Shown piece by piece: positions 34,351-42,657 of a stretch of DNA of 64,000 nucleotides. Position 1 is the stretch's first letter, and the number at the start of each line of letters is the position of its first letter. Below the pieces are notes generated by a model. The model searched no databases. It was given only the letters and a program-made list of their open reading frames with translations, and had not been told where the DNA came from. The stretch is from Amycolatopsis sp. MtRt-6 (lineage in GTDB: Bacteria > Actinomycetota > Actinomycetes > Mycobacteriales > Pseudonocardiaceae): NCBI RefSeq assembly GCF_017308975.1, contig NZ_JADWPD010000045.1:1-64000 (forward strand), written 5' to 3'. The translations under genes and the position numbers were made by a program.

Positions 34351-35402
34351 CGACGATCGACCCGGCCCGCACCACCTGCCCGGTCCCCGCCACCGAGACC
34401 GAACGCGTCCTGCTGGGCCACGGCTCCGGCGGGCAGCTGATGGCCGAGCTGCTCGACGAGGTGGTCACGGCGCAGCTGGGCGAACCAGGTCCGCTCGAGG
34501 ACGCCGCGGTGATCGGCGTCGGCGACACCGATCTCGTGTTCAGCACGGACGGCTTCGTCGTCACACCGCGGTTCTTCCCGGGCGGCGATATCGGTTCACT
34601 CGCCGTGTACGGCACGGTCAACGACCTCGCGATGCGCGGTGCCCGCCCGGTCGCGCTCGCCCTGGCCTACGTCCTGGAAGAAGGGCTGCCGCTCGCCGAG
34701 CTGCGCGAGATCACCGCGTCGGTCGCCCGGGCCGCCGGCGAGTGCGGGGTCCGGGTCGTCACCGGGGACACGAAGGTGGTCGGCCGCGGCGCCGCCGACG
34801 GCTGCTACCTCACCACCACCGGCATCGGCGTGCGGCTGCGCGGTGCCTTCCCGTCCGCCACTCGCGGAGAGCCCGGCGACATCGTGCTGCTGTCCGGCCC
34901 GATCGGCGCGCACGGCACCGCGATCATGAGCGCCCGCGAAGGGCTGGGCTTCGAGTCGGAGATCCGGTCCGACAGCCGGCCGCTGCACGGGCTGGTCGCC
35001 GCGATGATCGCCGCAGGTGGACCGGCCGTGCACGCCCTGCGGGACCCCACTCGGGGTGGGTTGGCAAGCGCGCTCAACGAACTTGCCGAGGCCTCCGGCG
35101 TCACGGTGGAGATCGACGAAACCGGGCTGCCGGTGCCGCCCCAGGTCGCCTCGGCATGCGAGCTGCTCGGGCTCGATCCCTTGCACGTGGCCAACGAAGG
35201 CTGCCTCGTCGCCTTCGTCGCGGCCTCCGCCGCCGACGCGGTGCTGCGGGCCATGCGAAATCACCCGGCCGGGTACCAGGCGCAGGCCATCGGCGTCGTC
35301 GGCGAAGCCGGCGACTTGGCGAAGGTCACGGCCCGCACCCTCGTCGGCTCGACCCGAGTTGTCGACATGCTGGTCGGCGAGCAGCTCCCCCGGATCTGCT
35401 GA
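34347..35402 (+). CDS. hypE: HypE maturation protein
   Basis: A 351-aa PurM-like ATPase ending in PRIC. The C-terminal Cys is the residue that is carbamoylated by HypF and dehydrated to thiocyanate. The GHGSGGQLMAELL segment near residues 24-36 is typical. The ATG overlaps hypD by 4 nt. hypA and hypB are not next to this cluster, so nickel insertion proteins must be elsewhere. Confidence 0.92.
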   Translation: MTTIDPARTTCPVPATETERVLLGHGSGGQLMAELLDEVVTAQLGEPGPLEDAAVIGVGDTDLVFSTDGFVVTPRFFPGGDIGSLAVYGTVNDLAMRGARPVALALAYVLEEGLPLAELREITASVARAAGECGVRVVTGDTKVVGRGAADGCYLTTTGIGVRLRGAFPSATRGEPGDIVLLSGPIGAHGTAIMSAREGLGFESEIRSDSRPLHGLVAAMIAAGGPAVHALRDPTRGGLASALNELAEASGVTVEIDETGLPVPPQVASACELLGLDPLHVANEGCLVAFVAASAADAVLRAMRNHPAGYQAQAIGVVGEAGDLAKVTARTLVGSTRVVDMLVGEQLPRIC

Positions 35403-35424
35403 GCCGGCGGCGCGTTCTCGGCGG

Positions 35425-36228
35425 TCAGGCGGCACGGCGCTGGTCATACAACGCCCACGCCCGCTCGATCATCCTGCGCGCCATGACTGCGCTGAGGCGC
35501 AACTGGGTCGACCCCGCCGTGACCTGCCCTTGGCTGACGGTGACGTCGTCCGTCGCCACCAGGTTCGCGCGGTCGATCTTGGTGATCGCCTCCCACTGCT
35601 TGCCGTGCGCCGACCCGCTGTTCACCATCCAGATCGTCAACGCCAGGGGGCCGACCTTGTCGCCGAAGGCCTCGGCACCTGCCGTCTTCACGATCATCGA
35701 ATACGACAACGCCCGGGCGGCGATCTTCGCGACGTCCGCCTTGGTCATTCCCTGAGCCTTGGCGAGGTTCTGCAACTCGGTCTTGTGGGCTGCAAGGGAC
35801 TTGCGCGGTGGTTGGTTCACGTTGTCCAGCAGATTGTGCTGATCGACCACGTCGCTCCAGGCGATGCGCAGAGCGCGGAAGATCCTTTCCTGACTGTCGT
35901 CGGGCCCCAGCATGAACACGGCCGTTGCTGCGTTCTCCAGCGCCGCCCGCAGCAGGGTGAATTGGGCATTCATATGGACAACCCGACCGGTCGAGATCAA
36001 CAAGCTCGAAGCGTGGAAGTGGTCCACCGCCGCCCCCACCGCGGTCAGTGCGAGATGAGACAAGCGGCGCGGGTCGGTGGCCTGGTCGTCCACTGCCAGC
36101 TCGCTACCCGGAGCCGGCAAGGTTGCCGGACGGCCGACCCGCTCGATCCACGACTCAGCCGGCTCGAAGGTCCGGCCCAGCGCCTCCGCCGTCTCCATGT
36201 CCAGTTGGCCACCTGCCTCGACCGACAT
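35425..36228 (-). CDS. hypothetical helical protein
   Basis: A 267-aa soluble, mostly alpha-helical protein with no recognised motif; NAQFTLLRAALENAATAVFMLGP and KSLAAHKTELQNLAKAQG illustrate its helix-rich style. Conserved-looking proteins of this kind occur in many actinomycete genomes as single genes. It is convergent with hypE (22-nt gap) and leads away from a 118-nt gap to the nitroreductase operon. Function unknown; no evidence ties it to the hydrogenase. Confidence 0.6.
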   Translation of the reverse strand: MSVEAGGQLDMETAEALGRTFEPAESWIERVGRPATLPAPGSELAVDDQATDPRRLSHLALTAVGAAVDHFHASSLLISTGRVVHMNAQFTLLRAALENAATAVFMLGPDDSQERIFRALRIAWSDVVDQHNLLDNVNQPPRKSLAAHKTELQNLAKAQGMTKADVAKIAARALSYSMIVKTAGAEAFGDKVGPLALTIWMVNSGSAHGKQWEAITKIDRANLVATDDVTVSQGQVTAGSTQLRLSAVMARRMIERAWALYDQRRAA

Positions 36229-36346
36229 ACCGCACCTCCGCTCGCGCGATGCGAAAGCCTACGACGCCGCACCGGCTTGTCAGGAGCGGATTTCCTTCGA
36301 CGTACCCGACTGAGTGAAGTACGCGACGACGGTGCCGGCTGAGGTC

Positions 36347-37489
36347 TCAGTCATCGGTCGCCGGCTCGGCCACGATACGGAAGACCGGGATGTCCGGAGC
36401 GATCCGGGCGAAGTCCTCGACGGGGGCGCGCCGGTCGACCGGGATGTGGGGCCGCGCTCCGGGTGCGCAGGCGAGATAGCGCCTGAGTACCGGCGGACGC
36501 CGTTCGGTCGCCACGTCTTCGAGCCGGACGGCTTCGCGGCGGCCGTGCCGGAGCACCACATGGCCGTCGGCCGCACGGACGTTGCGCACCCATTGGGTTT
36601 GCGCGCCGAGCATCGCAACGAGGTAGCGCTCCCCGTCGTGGTCGGCGACGACGAGCGGCACCCGGACGAGCCGGCCGGTGCGCCTGCCGGGCACCTCCAG
36701 CGTCACGACCCGATGTGGCAGCAACCCGGCCGCGTAGCCGAACGCGGCACCGCGGTTCAGGGCCCGGGCCAAGGCGTGTGGCCGGCCGCCTCGGTAAAGC
36801 CACCGTTTCACCCGCCCGCCCGTCGGCGACGCCTCGTCCGGATGGCCGTCGACGAGCGATCCGGCGTCCTCGCGGAGGGTGCGCAACGTTGCTTGCATGA
36901 CGGTGCGCACGAACGGCCGCACCAGCCACCAGTAGCGCGCGAACCGGCGCGCCGAGCTGGAATCCGTGGTGACCGTCCGCGCCTCGTAAGTGACCAGAGT
37001 GCGGGACGGGCCGTAGGGACGCAGCGAGAAGCCCGCTGCGATCCGGCCCCAGCCCGGCTCGGTGAATCCGGCGAACTCGTCGGGGGTCATGCCCTGCACG
37101 TCGAGCCACTCGATGTCGGGCTGCCAGAACTTTCCGACGGCGCCCAGGACGACCTCGCGGCCCGGGGTCTCACCCAGCGGCAGCCATCCCGGCAGCGGAG
37201 TACTCCCCCCGAACAGTTTCAGCTCCGCGGGCGGCTCGGCGGGCGTGGAGCGCCGGGTCAGTGCAGCAGGCATGCTTCGCACGAACATGGCCGCGTCCAT
37301 CAACGGCGAGTGGACCCGCATCAAGTCCAGTTCGCGCAGCGCCTGCCAGGTTTCGGCGATGTCCGCGTCGGCGACGACGTGTTCGATCAGCGTGACGTCG
37401 AACCGGGGCAGGAACCGATCGATCAGCAGGTCTTCGCCGGCGAGCGTCTGCTCCCGGCGTTCATCGGCGGCGTGCACGGGATTCGTCAT
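36347..37489 (-). CDS. two-domain SRPBCC/deazaflavin-type nitroreductase-like protein
   Basis: A 380-aa protein. The N-terminal about 220 residues look like a START/SRPBCC fold (FDVTLIEHVVADADIAETWQALREL, RTLVTYEARTVTTD). The C-terminal part (about 262-375) contains VVTLEVPGRRTGRLVRVPLVVAD and WVRNVRAADGHVVLRHG, the signature of deazaflavin (F420)-dependent nitroreductase-like proteins. It may reduce an unknown substrate with F420H2. The ATG at 37489 is preceded by GAGAAAGG. It lies 48 nt downstream of the membrane protein gene. Confidence 0.65.
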   Translation of the reverse strand: MTNPVHAADERREQTLAGEDLLIDRFLPRFDVTLIEHVVADADIAETWQALRELDLMRVHSPLMDAAMFVRSMPAALTRRSTPAEPPAELKLFGGSTPLPGWLPLGETPGREVVLGAVGKFWQPDIEWLDVQGMTPDEFAGFTEPGWGRIAAGFSLRPYGPSRTLVTYEARTVTTDSSSARRFARYWWLVRPFVRTVMQATLRTLREDAGSLVDGHPDEASPTGGRVKRWLYRGGRPHALARALNRGAAFGYAAGLLPHRVVTLEVPGRRTGRLVRVPLVVADHDGERYLVAMLGAQTQWVRNVRAADGHVVLRHGRREAVRLEDVATERRPPVLRRYLACAPGARPHIPVDRRAPVEDFARIAPDIPVFRIVAEPATDD

Positions 37490-37537
37490 GGCCGGACCTT
37501 TCTCCACGGGGAACGAGACCATCTGCGGTGCCTGCCC

Positions 37538-37975
37538 TCACTGCCGCCGCACGGCGGACCGCGCCAGGGTCAGCAGCTGGACCAGGAGCCCGATCGAGGT
37601 CCCGGCGAGCCCGACGACCAGCACGACCCGGGCCACCAGCGCCCAGTCGAACGACGCCCCCGCGAAGTCGAACGGGAAGACCTGCCAGAGCCGGACCAGG
37701 GCGGCCAGACCGGCGCAGGCCGTCACGACGCCGTTGAGTGCGACAAGCCATCCGGGGTCGTACCAGACCTGAACGAACGCCGTGACCAGGCCGGCCACCA
37801 GGACAAGATCGACCAGTCCCACCACCGAGGAGAACGCCGGGGTCAGGAACGGCACGGCTTCCCAGCCCGGCCGGCCGTTGACAAGGACCAGCAGAACGCC
37901 GTTCAGCACCGCCCCCAGGAGGTAACCGGCGCGCCGGGACCGGACGGGTGGGCGGGTCTTCACGCTGGTTGTCAT
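37538..37975 (-). CDS. four-helix membrane protein
   Basis: A 145-aa protein with four hydrophobic helices (about 17-34, 45-67, 78-95, 110-140). GGAGGTCACC precedes the ATG at 37975. It is the first gene of a two-gene operon with the nitroreductase-like protein. Such four-helix proteins are common in actinomycete stress islands; no function assigned. A DosR-like site lies 53 nt upstream. Confidence 0.6.
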   Translation of the reverse strand: MTTSVKTRPPVRSRRAGYLLGAVLNGVLLVLVNGRPGWEAVPFLTPAFSSVVGLVDLVLVAGLVTAFVQVWYDPGWLVALNGVVTACAGLAALVRLWQVFPFDFAGASFDWALVARVVLVVGLAGTSIGLLVQLLTLARSAVRRQ

Positions 37976-38027
37976 GGTGACCTCCGTTCCTGCCTCGAGC
38001 ATCGACCCGTGACCCCGCGAGGGGGCA

Positions 38028-38041
38028 GGGTCCTGAGTCCA
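38028..38041. promoter_or_regulatory. weak DosR-like box
   Basis: GGGTCCTGAGTCCA, 10 of 14 core positions, upstream of the membrane protein/nitroreductase operon. Confidence 0.25.
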
Positions 38042-38067
38042 CGAGTGCAGAGCCGAAAGGCCGCCGT

Positions 38068-39405
38068 TCACCCCGCTTCGCCACACACCAGGTCCAGCTC
38101 GGCGCTCAGGCCGTCGGCGAGCACCTCGAGATCCGGGCACCGGCCGTGGTCGGCGAGCACCGAGATCGTCAGGCTGCCCGCGTAGGAGAGCACTTCGAAG
38201 ACGACGGTCAGGTTCCCGGTTTCGCCCACGCTGAGCGGGATGGCCGCCCGGACCGGCGCACCGCCGAAGGTGACCGGCTCGGCGGGACCCCGCACGTGGC
38301 TGACGAGCGTGTGCATCCGGTGCTGGTGGTTCAGGTACCAGCGGTAGCCGCCGAGCGCGGCCAGCGGCCGGAACAACGGGCCCAGCAGGGCGATCGGCGC
38401 TGGCCCGGTCGCGGTCGCCTTGGCGGCACGGACCTGCGCCGCGACGCTCTTGAGCCGCCCGGACAGGTCGCCGGTGGCCGGGACGCTGACCAGCGCCGGG
38501 CTGACCATGTTGCCCAGCGCCGGGCCATCTTCCGCGGCCCTGCCGGACACCGGGACAGTGATCACGAAGGTGCCGACGTCCTCTCCGCGAGCCAAGAGCA
38601 ACCGGCGCAGGGCACCGGCCACCACGACCAGGACGGCATCGTTCACCGAAGCCCCGTGCCGGTGGGCGGCCGCCCGCAGCGGCTCGAGATCGGCGCTGAC
38701 CACCGCGACCCGCCGGCTGGGCCCGGTCGGCGCAACGAGCGAGCACGGGGCCGCTCGCGGCGGGTGCAGACCTCCGCCGGCAGAGGTGGACGCCCGCAGT
38801 GCCCGCAAGGCCGGTCCGGCCCGGCGTACCGCACGCAGCCTGGCCGCCAAGGCGTCCCGCAGCAGAGGTCCCGTTCCGGGTGGCGTACGTGGGAAGGGCT
38901 CACTGGCCCCCACGACGCCCTCGTCCACCAAGTGGGCCAGGACGGCGAGACCGCCGACGCCGTCCGCGAGCACGTGGTCGAGCACGACCACCAGCGCGGC
39001 TTCCCCCTCGGCCAACCCGGTCACGAAGACCACGGACCACAACGGGGCATCACGCGGCAGCGGAGTGGAGACCAGCGACAGCGCGGTGTCCAGGACAGCC
39101 TGCCGGTCCCCCGGCGGTGCACACACCGCGGGCCGGACGTGGCGGCGGATGTCGAAGGCGACGTCGTCGACCCAGATCGGGCCGCCGCACCCCCGCGGCG
39201 GCCGGACCAACCGGCGACGCAGGCGCGGGACGGCCGGAATCCGCTCGGCGATCAGCCGCCGGACCCGCGCCAGGTCGAGTCCCCCGGCCTGGCCGAGCGG
39301 CAGGAGCACGCCGAACTGCACCGGCACGTCAGGCGTTTCCATGGCGAGGAAAGCCCGATCGGCGGAACTTGCGCGTTCGACGACCGGCCGCGATGCGCGG
39401 GTCAT
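38068..39405 (-). CDS. WS/DGAT-family acyltransferase with altered HHxxxDG motif
   Basis: A 445-aa wax ester synthase/diacylglycerol acyltransferase. The active-site motif reads D143-H144-x3-D148-G149 (DHVLADG) rather than HHxxxDG, so the first His is replaced by Asp while the catalytic His remains. A later PLPRDAPLW segment (about 115-123) is family-typical. It could store triacylglycerol like mycobacterial Tgs proteins, or have altered activity. It ends the DUF6292-Acg-DGAT operon and overlaps the nitroreductase stop by 4 nt. Confidence 0.8.
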   Translation of the reverse strand: MTRASRPVVERASSADRAFLAMETPDVPVQFGVLLPLGQAGGLDLARVRRLIAERIPAVPRLRRRLVRPPRGCGGPIWVDDVAFDIRRHVRPAVCAPPGDRQAVLDTALSLVSTPLPRDAPLWSVVFVTGLAEGEAALVVVLDHVLADGVGGLAVLAHLVDEGVVGASEPFPRTPPGTGPLLRDALAARLRAVRRAGPALRALRASTSAGGGLHPPRAAPCSLVAPTGPSRRVAVVSADLEPLRAAAHRHGASVNDAVLVVVAGALRRLLLARGEDVGTFVITVPVSGRAAEDGPALGNMVSPALVSVPATGDLSGRLKSVAAQVRAAKATATGPAPIALLGPLFRPLAALGGYRWYLNHQHRMHTLVSHVRGPAEPVTFGGAPVRAAIPLSVGETGNLTVVFEVLSYAGSLTISVLADHGRCPDLEVLADGLSAELDLVCGEAG

Positions 39406-40421
39406 CGTCCCGGTGGGCGGACAGCCGGTCCCGGTCCGCCGCGCAGGACCTCTTGCTCCCCCCGCCGCGGCGAAGGCGGGTCGGCCTCCGCGGCGTACCC
39501 GATGCGCAGGAGCGCCTGCGGGAAGCCCGGGAGCTCGAGGTCCTCGCACAGCGCAGAACGCACCGGCTCCAGGTGCAGCGGCTGCGTCAGCACCCCCGCC
39601 GCCAGGCCGAGGTCGACCGCGGCGAGCCAGGCTCGTTCCAGCGCGTACCCGGCGCGGACGTGGTCGAGCGGGGCGTCATCCGCCGTGACGAAAACCAGCA
39701 AGGTCTCCCCGGCGAGGCGACGCTCGAGTTCCGGCGTGTCCGGGACCTCCGTGGCGCGCCGGACCAGCCCGGCCCACGGCACCGAACCCGACGGCACCCG
39801 GCTGGCGGGGATACCCACGCCGTGCCGGTGGGCGTCTTCGTCCCGGATCGTCCAGAGGGACAGCTCGCGCTGGTAGCCGCGGTCGGTCCGGAAGTGCTCC
39901 GCGGCGAAGTGCAGCAGCCGGGCGACGACGGCGACCTCACTGCCGGGCCGGACGGGACGTACTTCGACGCCCGGCGCCCCACCCGCGTCGGCGAGCTTGT
40001 GTACCACTGGTGCCGGCACGGCCACGCCGTTGAACGGCGCCCGGTGGCTCGCCCGGCGAGCGATCGCCCCGTAGCGGCGGAGTTCTTCGGGGGTGGGTGC
40101 AACCTCGGCGCCGACGGCGATCCGCGCCACCAGATCCGGCTGGCGTGCGTCGGGCAGGAACGCGGTCTCCGCGGCCCGGCCGAGGGTCCGGACTGCGAGT
40201 TCGAGATTGGCCACCGCCGCGCCACACGACGCGGCGCGGTCACGGCCGTGCGGGTCGTGGTGCGGGAGGGCCGGTTCGGCGCGTTCGCGGACCCGCAGCT
40301 CGTCCGGCTCGACCTCCAGCAGCCACGGCTGGGTGTTGTGCACCGACGGCGCGCGCATCATCGACCGGAGCAGTACTTCGGTCTCGGCCGTCGTCCAGGG
40401 CCTTCCCTCTGCGGTGGACAT
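39402..40421 (-). CDS. Acg-family nitroreductase-like protein
   Basis: A 339-aa protein of the Acg (Rv2032) family: RAPSVHNTQPWLLEV near 22-37, AIARRASHRAPF near 115-126, ELSLWTIRDEDAHRHGVGIP, and a C-terminal GYALERAWLAAVDLGLAAGVLTQP followed by LLRIGYAAE. Acg proteins bind FMN weakly or not at all and are DosR-induced in mycobacteria. This is the first of three copies in the window (also 44205-45218 and 63364-64000). Operon with DUF6292 and WS/DGAT. Confidence 0.85.
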   Translation of the reverse strand: MSTAEGRPWTTAETEVLLRSMMRAPSVHNTQPWLLEVEPDELRVRERAEPALPHHDPHGRDRAASCGAAVANLELAVRTLGRAAETAFLPDARQPDLVARIAVGAEVAPTPEELRRYGAIARRASHRAPFNGVAVPAPVVHKLADAGGAPGVEVRPVRPGSEVAVVARLLHFAAEHFRTDRGYQRELSLWTIRDEDAHRHGVGIPASRVPSGSVPWAGLVRRATEVPDTPELERRLAGETLLVFVTADDAPLDHVRAGYALERAWLAAVDLGLAAGVLTQPLHLEPVRSALCEDLELPGFPQALLRIGYAAEADPPSPRRGEQEVLRGGPGPAVRPPGR

Positions 40422-40427
40422 GCCGGG

Positions 40428-40883
40428 TCACCCGGTCCGGCTCAGAAAGGACTCGGACCACTCGTCGCGGCGGTAGCGCAGCAGACGGGCCGCCAGTTCG
40501 CCCGGGTCTCCGCGCAGATCCACCGGAACCGGCGCGGAGACGGGCCCGCCGGTGGCGTGGATACCGGCCACGAAGCGGCGGACGCGGGACGGCGCCGGCA
40601 CGAGCTCACCGCCGAGGTAGGCGAGCACCAGCAGGTCCTCGCCGGAGTGAGTCTCCATGGCGAACGCCCACCCGTGGCGCTCGTCCCACAGCAGAGCCAT
40701 GTCCCGGCCCGGGTGGCTGCGCAGCCGCACGTCCAGCGCGACGTAGCCCGACACGGGGGTGCCGAGGTCCACGGTGCAGGACTCCTCGCCGACACCGACT
40801 GCCGCGCTCACCGCGGCCAGGTAGCCGGTCAGCCCGCACCGCAGCCCGTGGTCACGGTCGATACCGGTCAGCAGGGGAATCAC
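40428..40883 (-). CDS. DUF6292-like protein
   Basis: A 151-aa protein with the family-like central text RDMALLWDERHGWAFAMETHSGEDLLVLAYLGGELVP (about 60-96), as in Pseudonocardiaceae proteins annotated DUF6292. It contains one Cys near the start (C16) and C36. It begins the operon with Acg and DGAT, 6 nt apart from the next gene. Function unknown. A DosR-like box is about 110 nt upstream. Confidence 0.65.
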   Translation of the reverse strand: MIPLLTGIDRDHGLRCGLTGYLAAVSAAVGVGEESCTVDLGTPVSGYVALDVRLRSHPGRDMALLWDERHGWAFAMETHSGEDLLVLAYLGGELVPAPSRVRRFVAGIHATGGPVSAPVPVDLRGDPGELAARLLRYRRDEWSESFLSRTG

Positions 40884-40993
40884 CTTCCCTCGTCGTGGGA
40901 CTCCTCTCCGGCCGCGTCGGGCCGGATTCCCCCTCGTTCCGACGGTACGGCTCCGCCGCCGCGTGGGGATGGCGTCGTTCGGCCCCCAGCGGA

Positions 40994-41007
40994 AGGACTT
41001 TCGTCAC
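40994..41007. promoter_or_regulatory. DosR-like box upstream of DUF6292-Acg-DGAT operon
   Basis: AGGACTTTCGTCAC matches 11 of 14 core positions. Confidence 0.45.
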
Positions 41008-41035
41008 CTGAACGTCGCAGGGCCCACAGCAGAAC

Positions 41036-41770
41036 TCACGGAGTGCGGCGGCGCAAAGTAGCCGCGCCGAGCAGCAGGGCCACGACCGCGCAGCCGGCGA
41101 CGATCGCGACGTTGCGGACCAAGGTGCCGTCGACCGCCGCGGAGCGGGTCACGTGGGTCAGCGCGTCCACCGCGTAGGACAGCGGCAGCACGTCCGAAAC
41201 GGCGCTCAGCAGCCAGCCCATCTCGTCGCGCGGGACGAACAGGCCGCACAGCAGGAACTGGGGCAGCACGAACACCGGCAGGAACTGGATCGCCTGGAAC
41301 TCCGTGCGCGCGAACGCGCTGACGAAGAGACCGAGTGCCGTGCCCAGCAGCGCGTCCAGCACCACGATCAGGAGGAGCATCCAGACCGAGCCGGCGATGT
41401 CGAGGCCGAGCCAGGTCAGGCTGATCCCCGCGGCCACCAGCACCTGCAAGGTCGCGAGCAGGCCGAACGCCAGCGCGTAGCCGGAGAGCAGGTCGAGCTT
41501 GCCCATCGGCATCGTCATCAGGCGTTCGAGCGTTCCCGTCGTGCGCTCGCGCAACGTGGTGATCGAGGTCAGCAGGAACATGATCGTGAACGGGAAGATG
41601 CCCAGCAGTGCGGGCGCGATCGCGCTGAAGCCCTGTTCGGAGTTCAGCACGTACCGAAGCAGGATCATCAGCAGGCTGGGCACGCCGATGATCAGGCCGA
41701 CCGTGCGCGGGTCGTGCCGCAGCTGGGTGAGGATGCGGCGGGTCGTGGCGAACGTGATCGAGGCGCTCAT
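41036..41770 (-). CDS. ABC-2 type transporter permease
   Basis: A 244-aa permease with six hydrophobic segments and the ABC-2 signature near LLTSITTLRERTTGTLERLMTMPM (about 68-91), as in DrrB-type exporters. It overlaps the ATPase gene stop by 4 nt. It is part of a drug/lipid exporter pair in the dormancy island. Substrate unknown. Confidence 0.85.
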   Translation of the reverse strand: MSASITFATTRRILTQLRHDPRTVGLIIGVPSLLMILLRYVLNSEQGFSAIAPALLGIFPFTIMFLLTSITTLRERTTGTLERLMTMPMGKLDLLSGYALAFGLLATLQVLVAAGISLTWLGLDIAGSVWMLLLIVVLDALLGTALGLFVSAFARTEFQAIQFLPVFVLPQFLLCGLFVPRDEMGWLLSAVSDVLPLSYAVDALTHVTRSAAVDGTLVRNVAIVAGCAVVALLLGAATLRRRTP

Positions 41771-42492
41771 CGCGCCGCTCCTTCCCGGCCCTTGATCAAC
41801 CGCAGGAACGCCTGTTCGAGGTCCGGCGCACCAGTGCGCTCGCGAAGCACGTCCGGCGTCGCCTGGGCCAGCAGCTTCCCGTGGTGGAGCAAGAGGAGCT
41901 CGTCGCACCGGGCGGCCTCGTCCATGACGTGGCTGGAGATCAGCAGCGTCACCCCGGTCGCGGCGAGGTGGTGGAACAGCTGCCAGAGCTCGTCCCGCAG
42001 TTCGGGGTCGGAGCCGACCGTCGGTTCGTCGAGCACCAGCAGTTCGGGGGTGCCGAGCAGAGCGACGGCGAGGTTGGCCCGGCCACGCTGGCCGCCCGAG
42101 AGGCGGCCGATGACGGTCTTGGCCGAGGCGGTCAGCCCGGTCTGCGTGATCACCCGGTCCACATCGGACGGCGGAGCGCCGAGCACGGCGGCGAAGTAGC
42201 GCAACGCCTCGGTCACGGTCAGGTCCGCGTAGATCGCCGGGTCCTGGGTCGCGTAGCCGATCCGCCGGCGCAGCTCGGGGCTCCCGGCCGGGCGCCGGAG
42301 CACGGTCACCCGGCCGGACTCGACGATCTGCACGCCGACGATCGAGCGCATGAGCGTGCTCTTGCCGCAGCCGTTGGGTCCGAGCAGGCCGGTCACGGTA
42401 CCGCGCCGGACGGTGCACCCGATGTCGCGCAGAACGTCCTGCCCGCCGCGCCGGACCCGCAGGCCCTCGACCTCGATCGCCGGTTCCTCCAC
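41767..42492 (-). CDS. ABC transporter ATP-binding protein
   Basis: A 241-aa ATPase: Walker A GPNGCGKST (about 38-46), signature LSGGQRGR (about 130-137), Walker B LLVLDEPT and a His-switch region (SSHVMDEA). DrrA/CcmA-type exporter domain. The GTG at 42492 is selected by AAGGAG with 6-nt spacing. It is divergent from the APH-kinase fusion gene across a gap with two DosR-like boxes. Confidence 0.88.
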   Translation of the reverse strand: MEEPAIEVEGLRVRRGGQDVLRDIGCTVRRGTVTGLLGPNGCGKSTLMRSIVGVQIVESGRVTVLRRPAGSPELRRRIGYATQDPAIYADLTVTEALRYFAAVLGAPPSDVDRVITQTGLTASAKTVIGRLSGGQRGRANLAVALLGTPELLVLDEPTVGSDPELRDELWQLFHHLAATGVTLLISSHVMDEAARCDELLLLHHGKLLAQATPDVLRERTGAPDLEQAFLRLIKGREGAAR

Positions 42493-42567
42493 GGCGTGCT
42501 CCTTCCGTCCGCCTCCATGCTCGGCGGAGGCCGGCGGCGAGTCAGGTGCCCGCGGTCCCGGCTTGCG

Positions 42568-42581
42568 GTGACTTTCGTCCC
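42568..42581. promoter_or_regulatory. DosR-like box, first of a pair
   Basis: GTGACTTTCGTCCC matches 12 of 14 core positions. A second site GGGACTTCCGGCTC (10 of 14) lies at 42588-42601, 20 nt away, about two helical turns, as in paired DosR sites. Confidence 0.55.
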
Positions 42582-42657
42582 CGGTCCGGGACTTCCGGCT
42601 CCCGACCGGTGACCTAACGCCCTTCGGCGACACGTGCCGACCGGCGATCCTCGGGAC

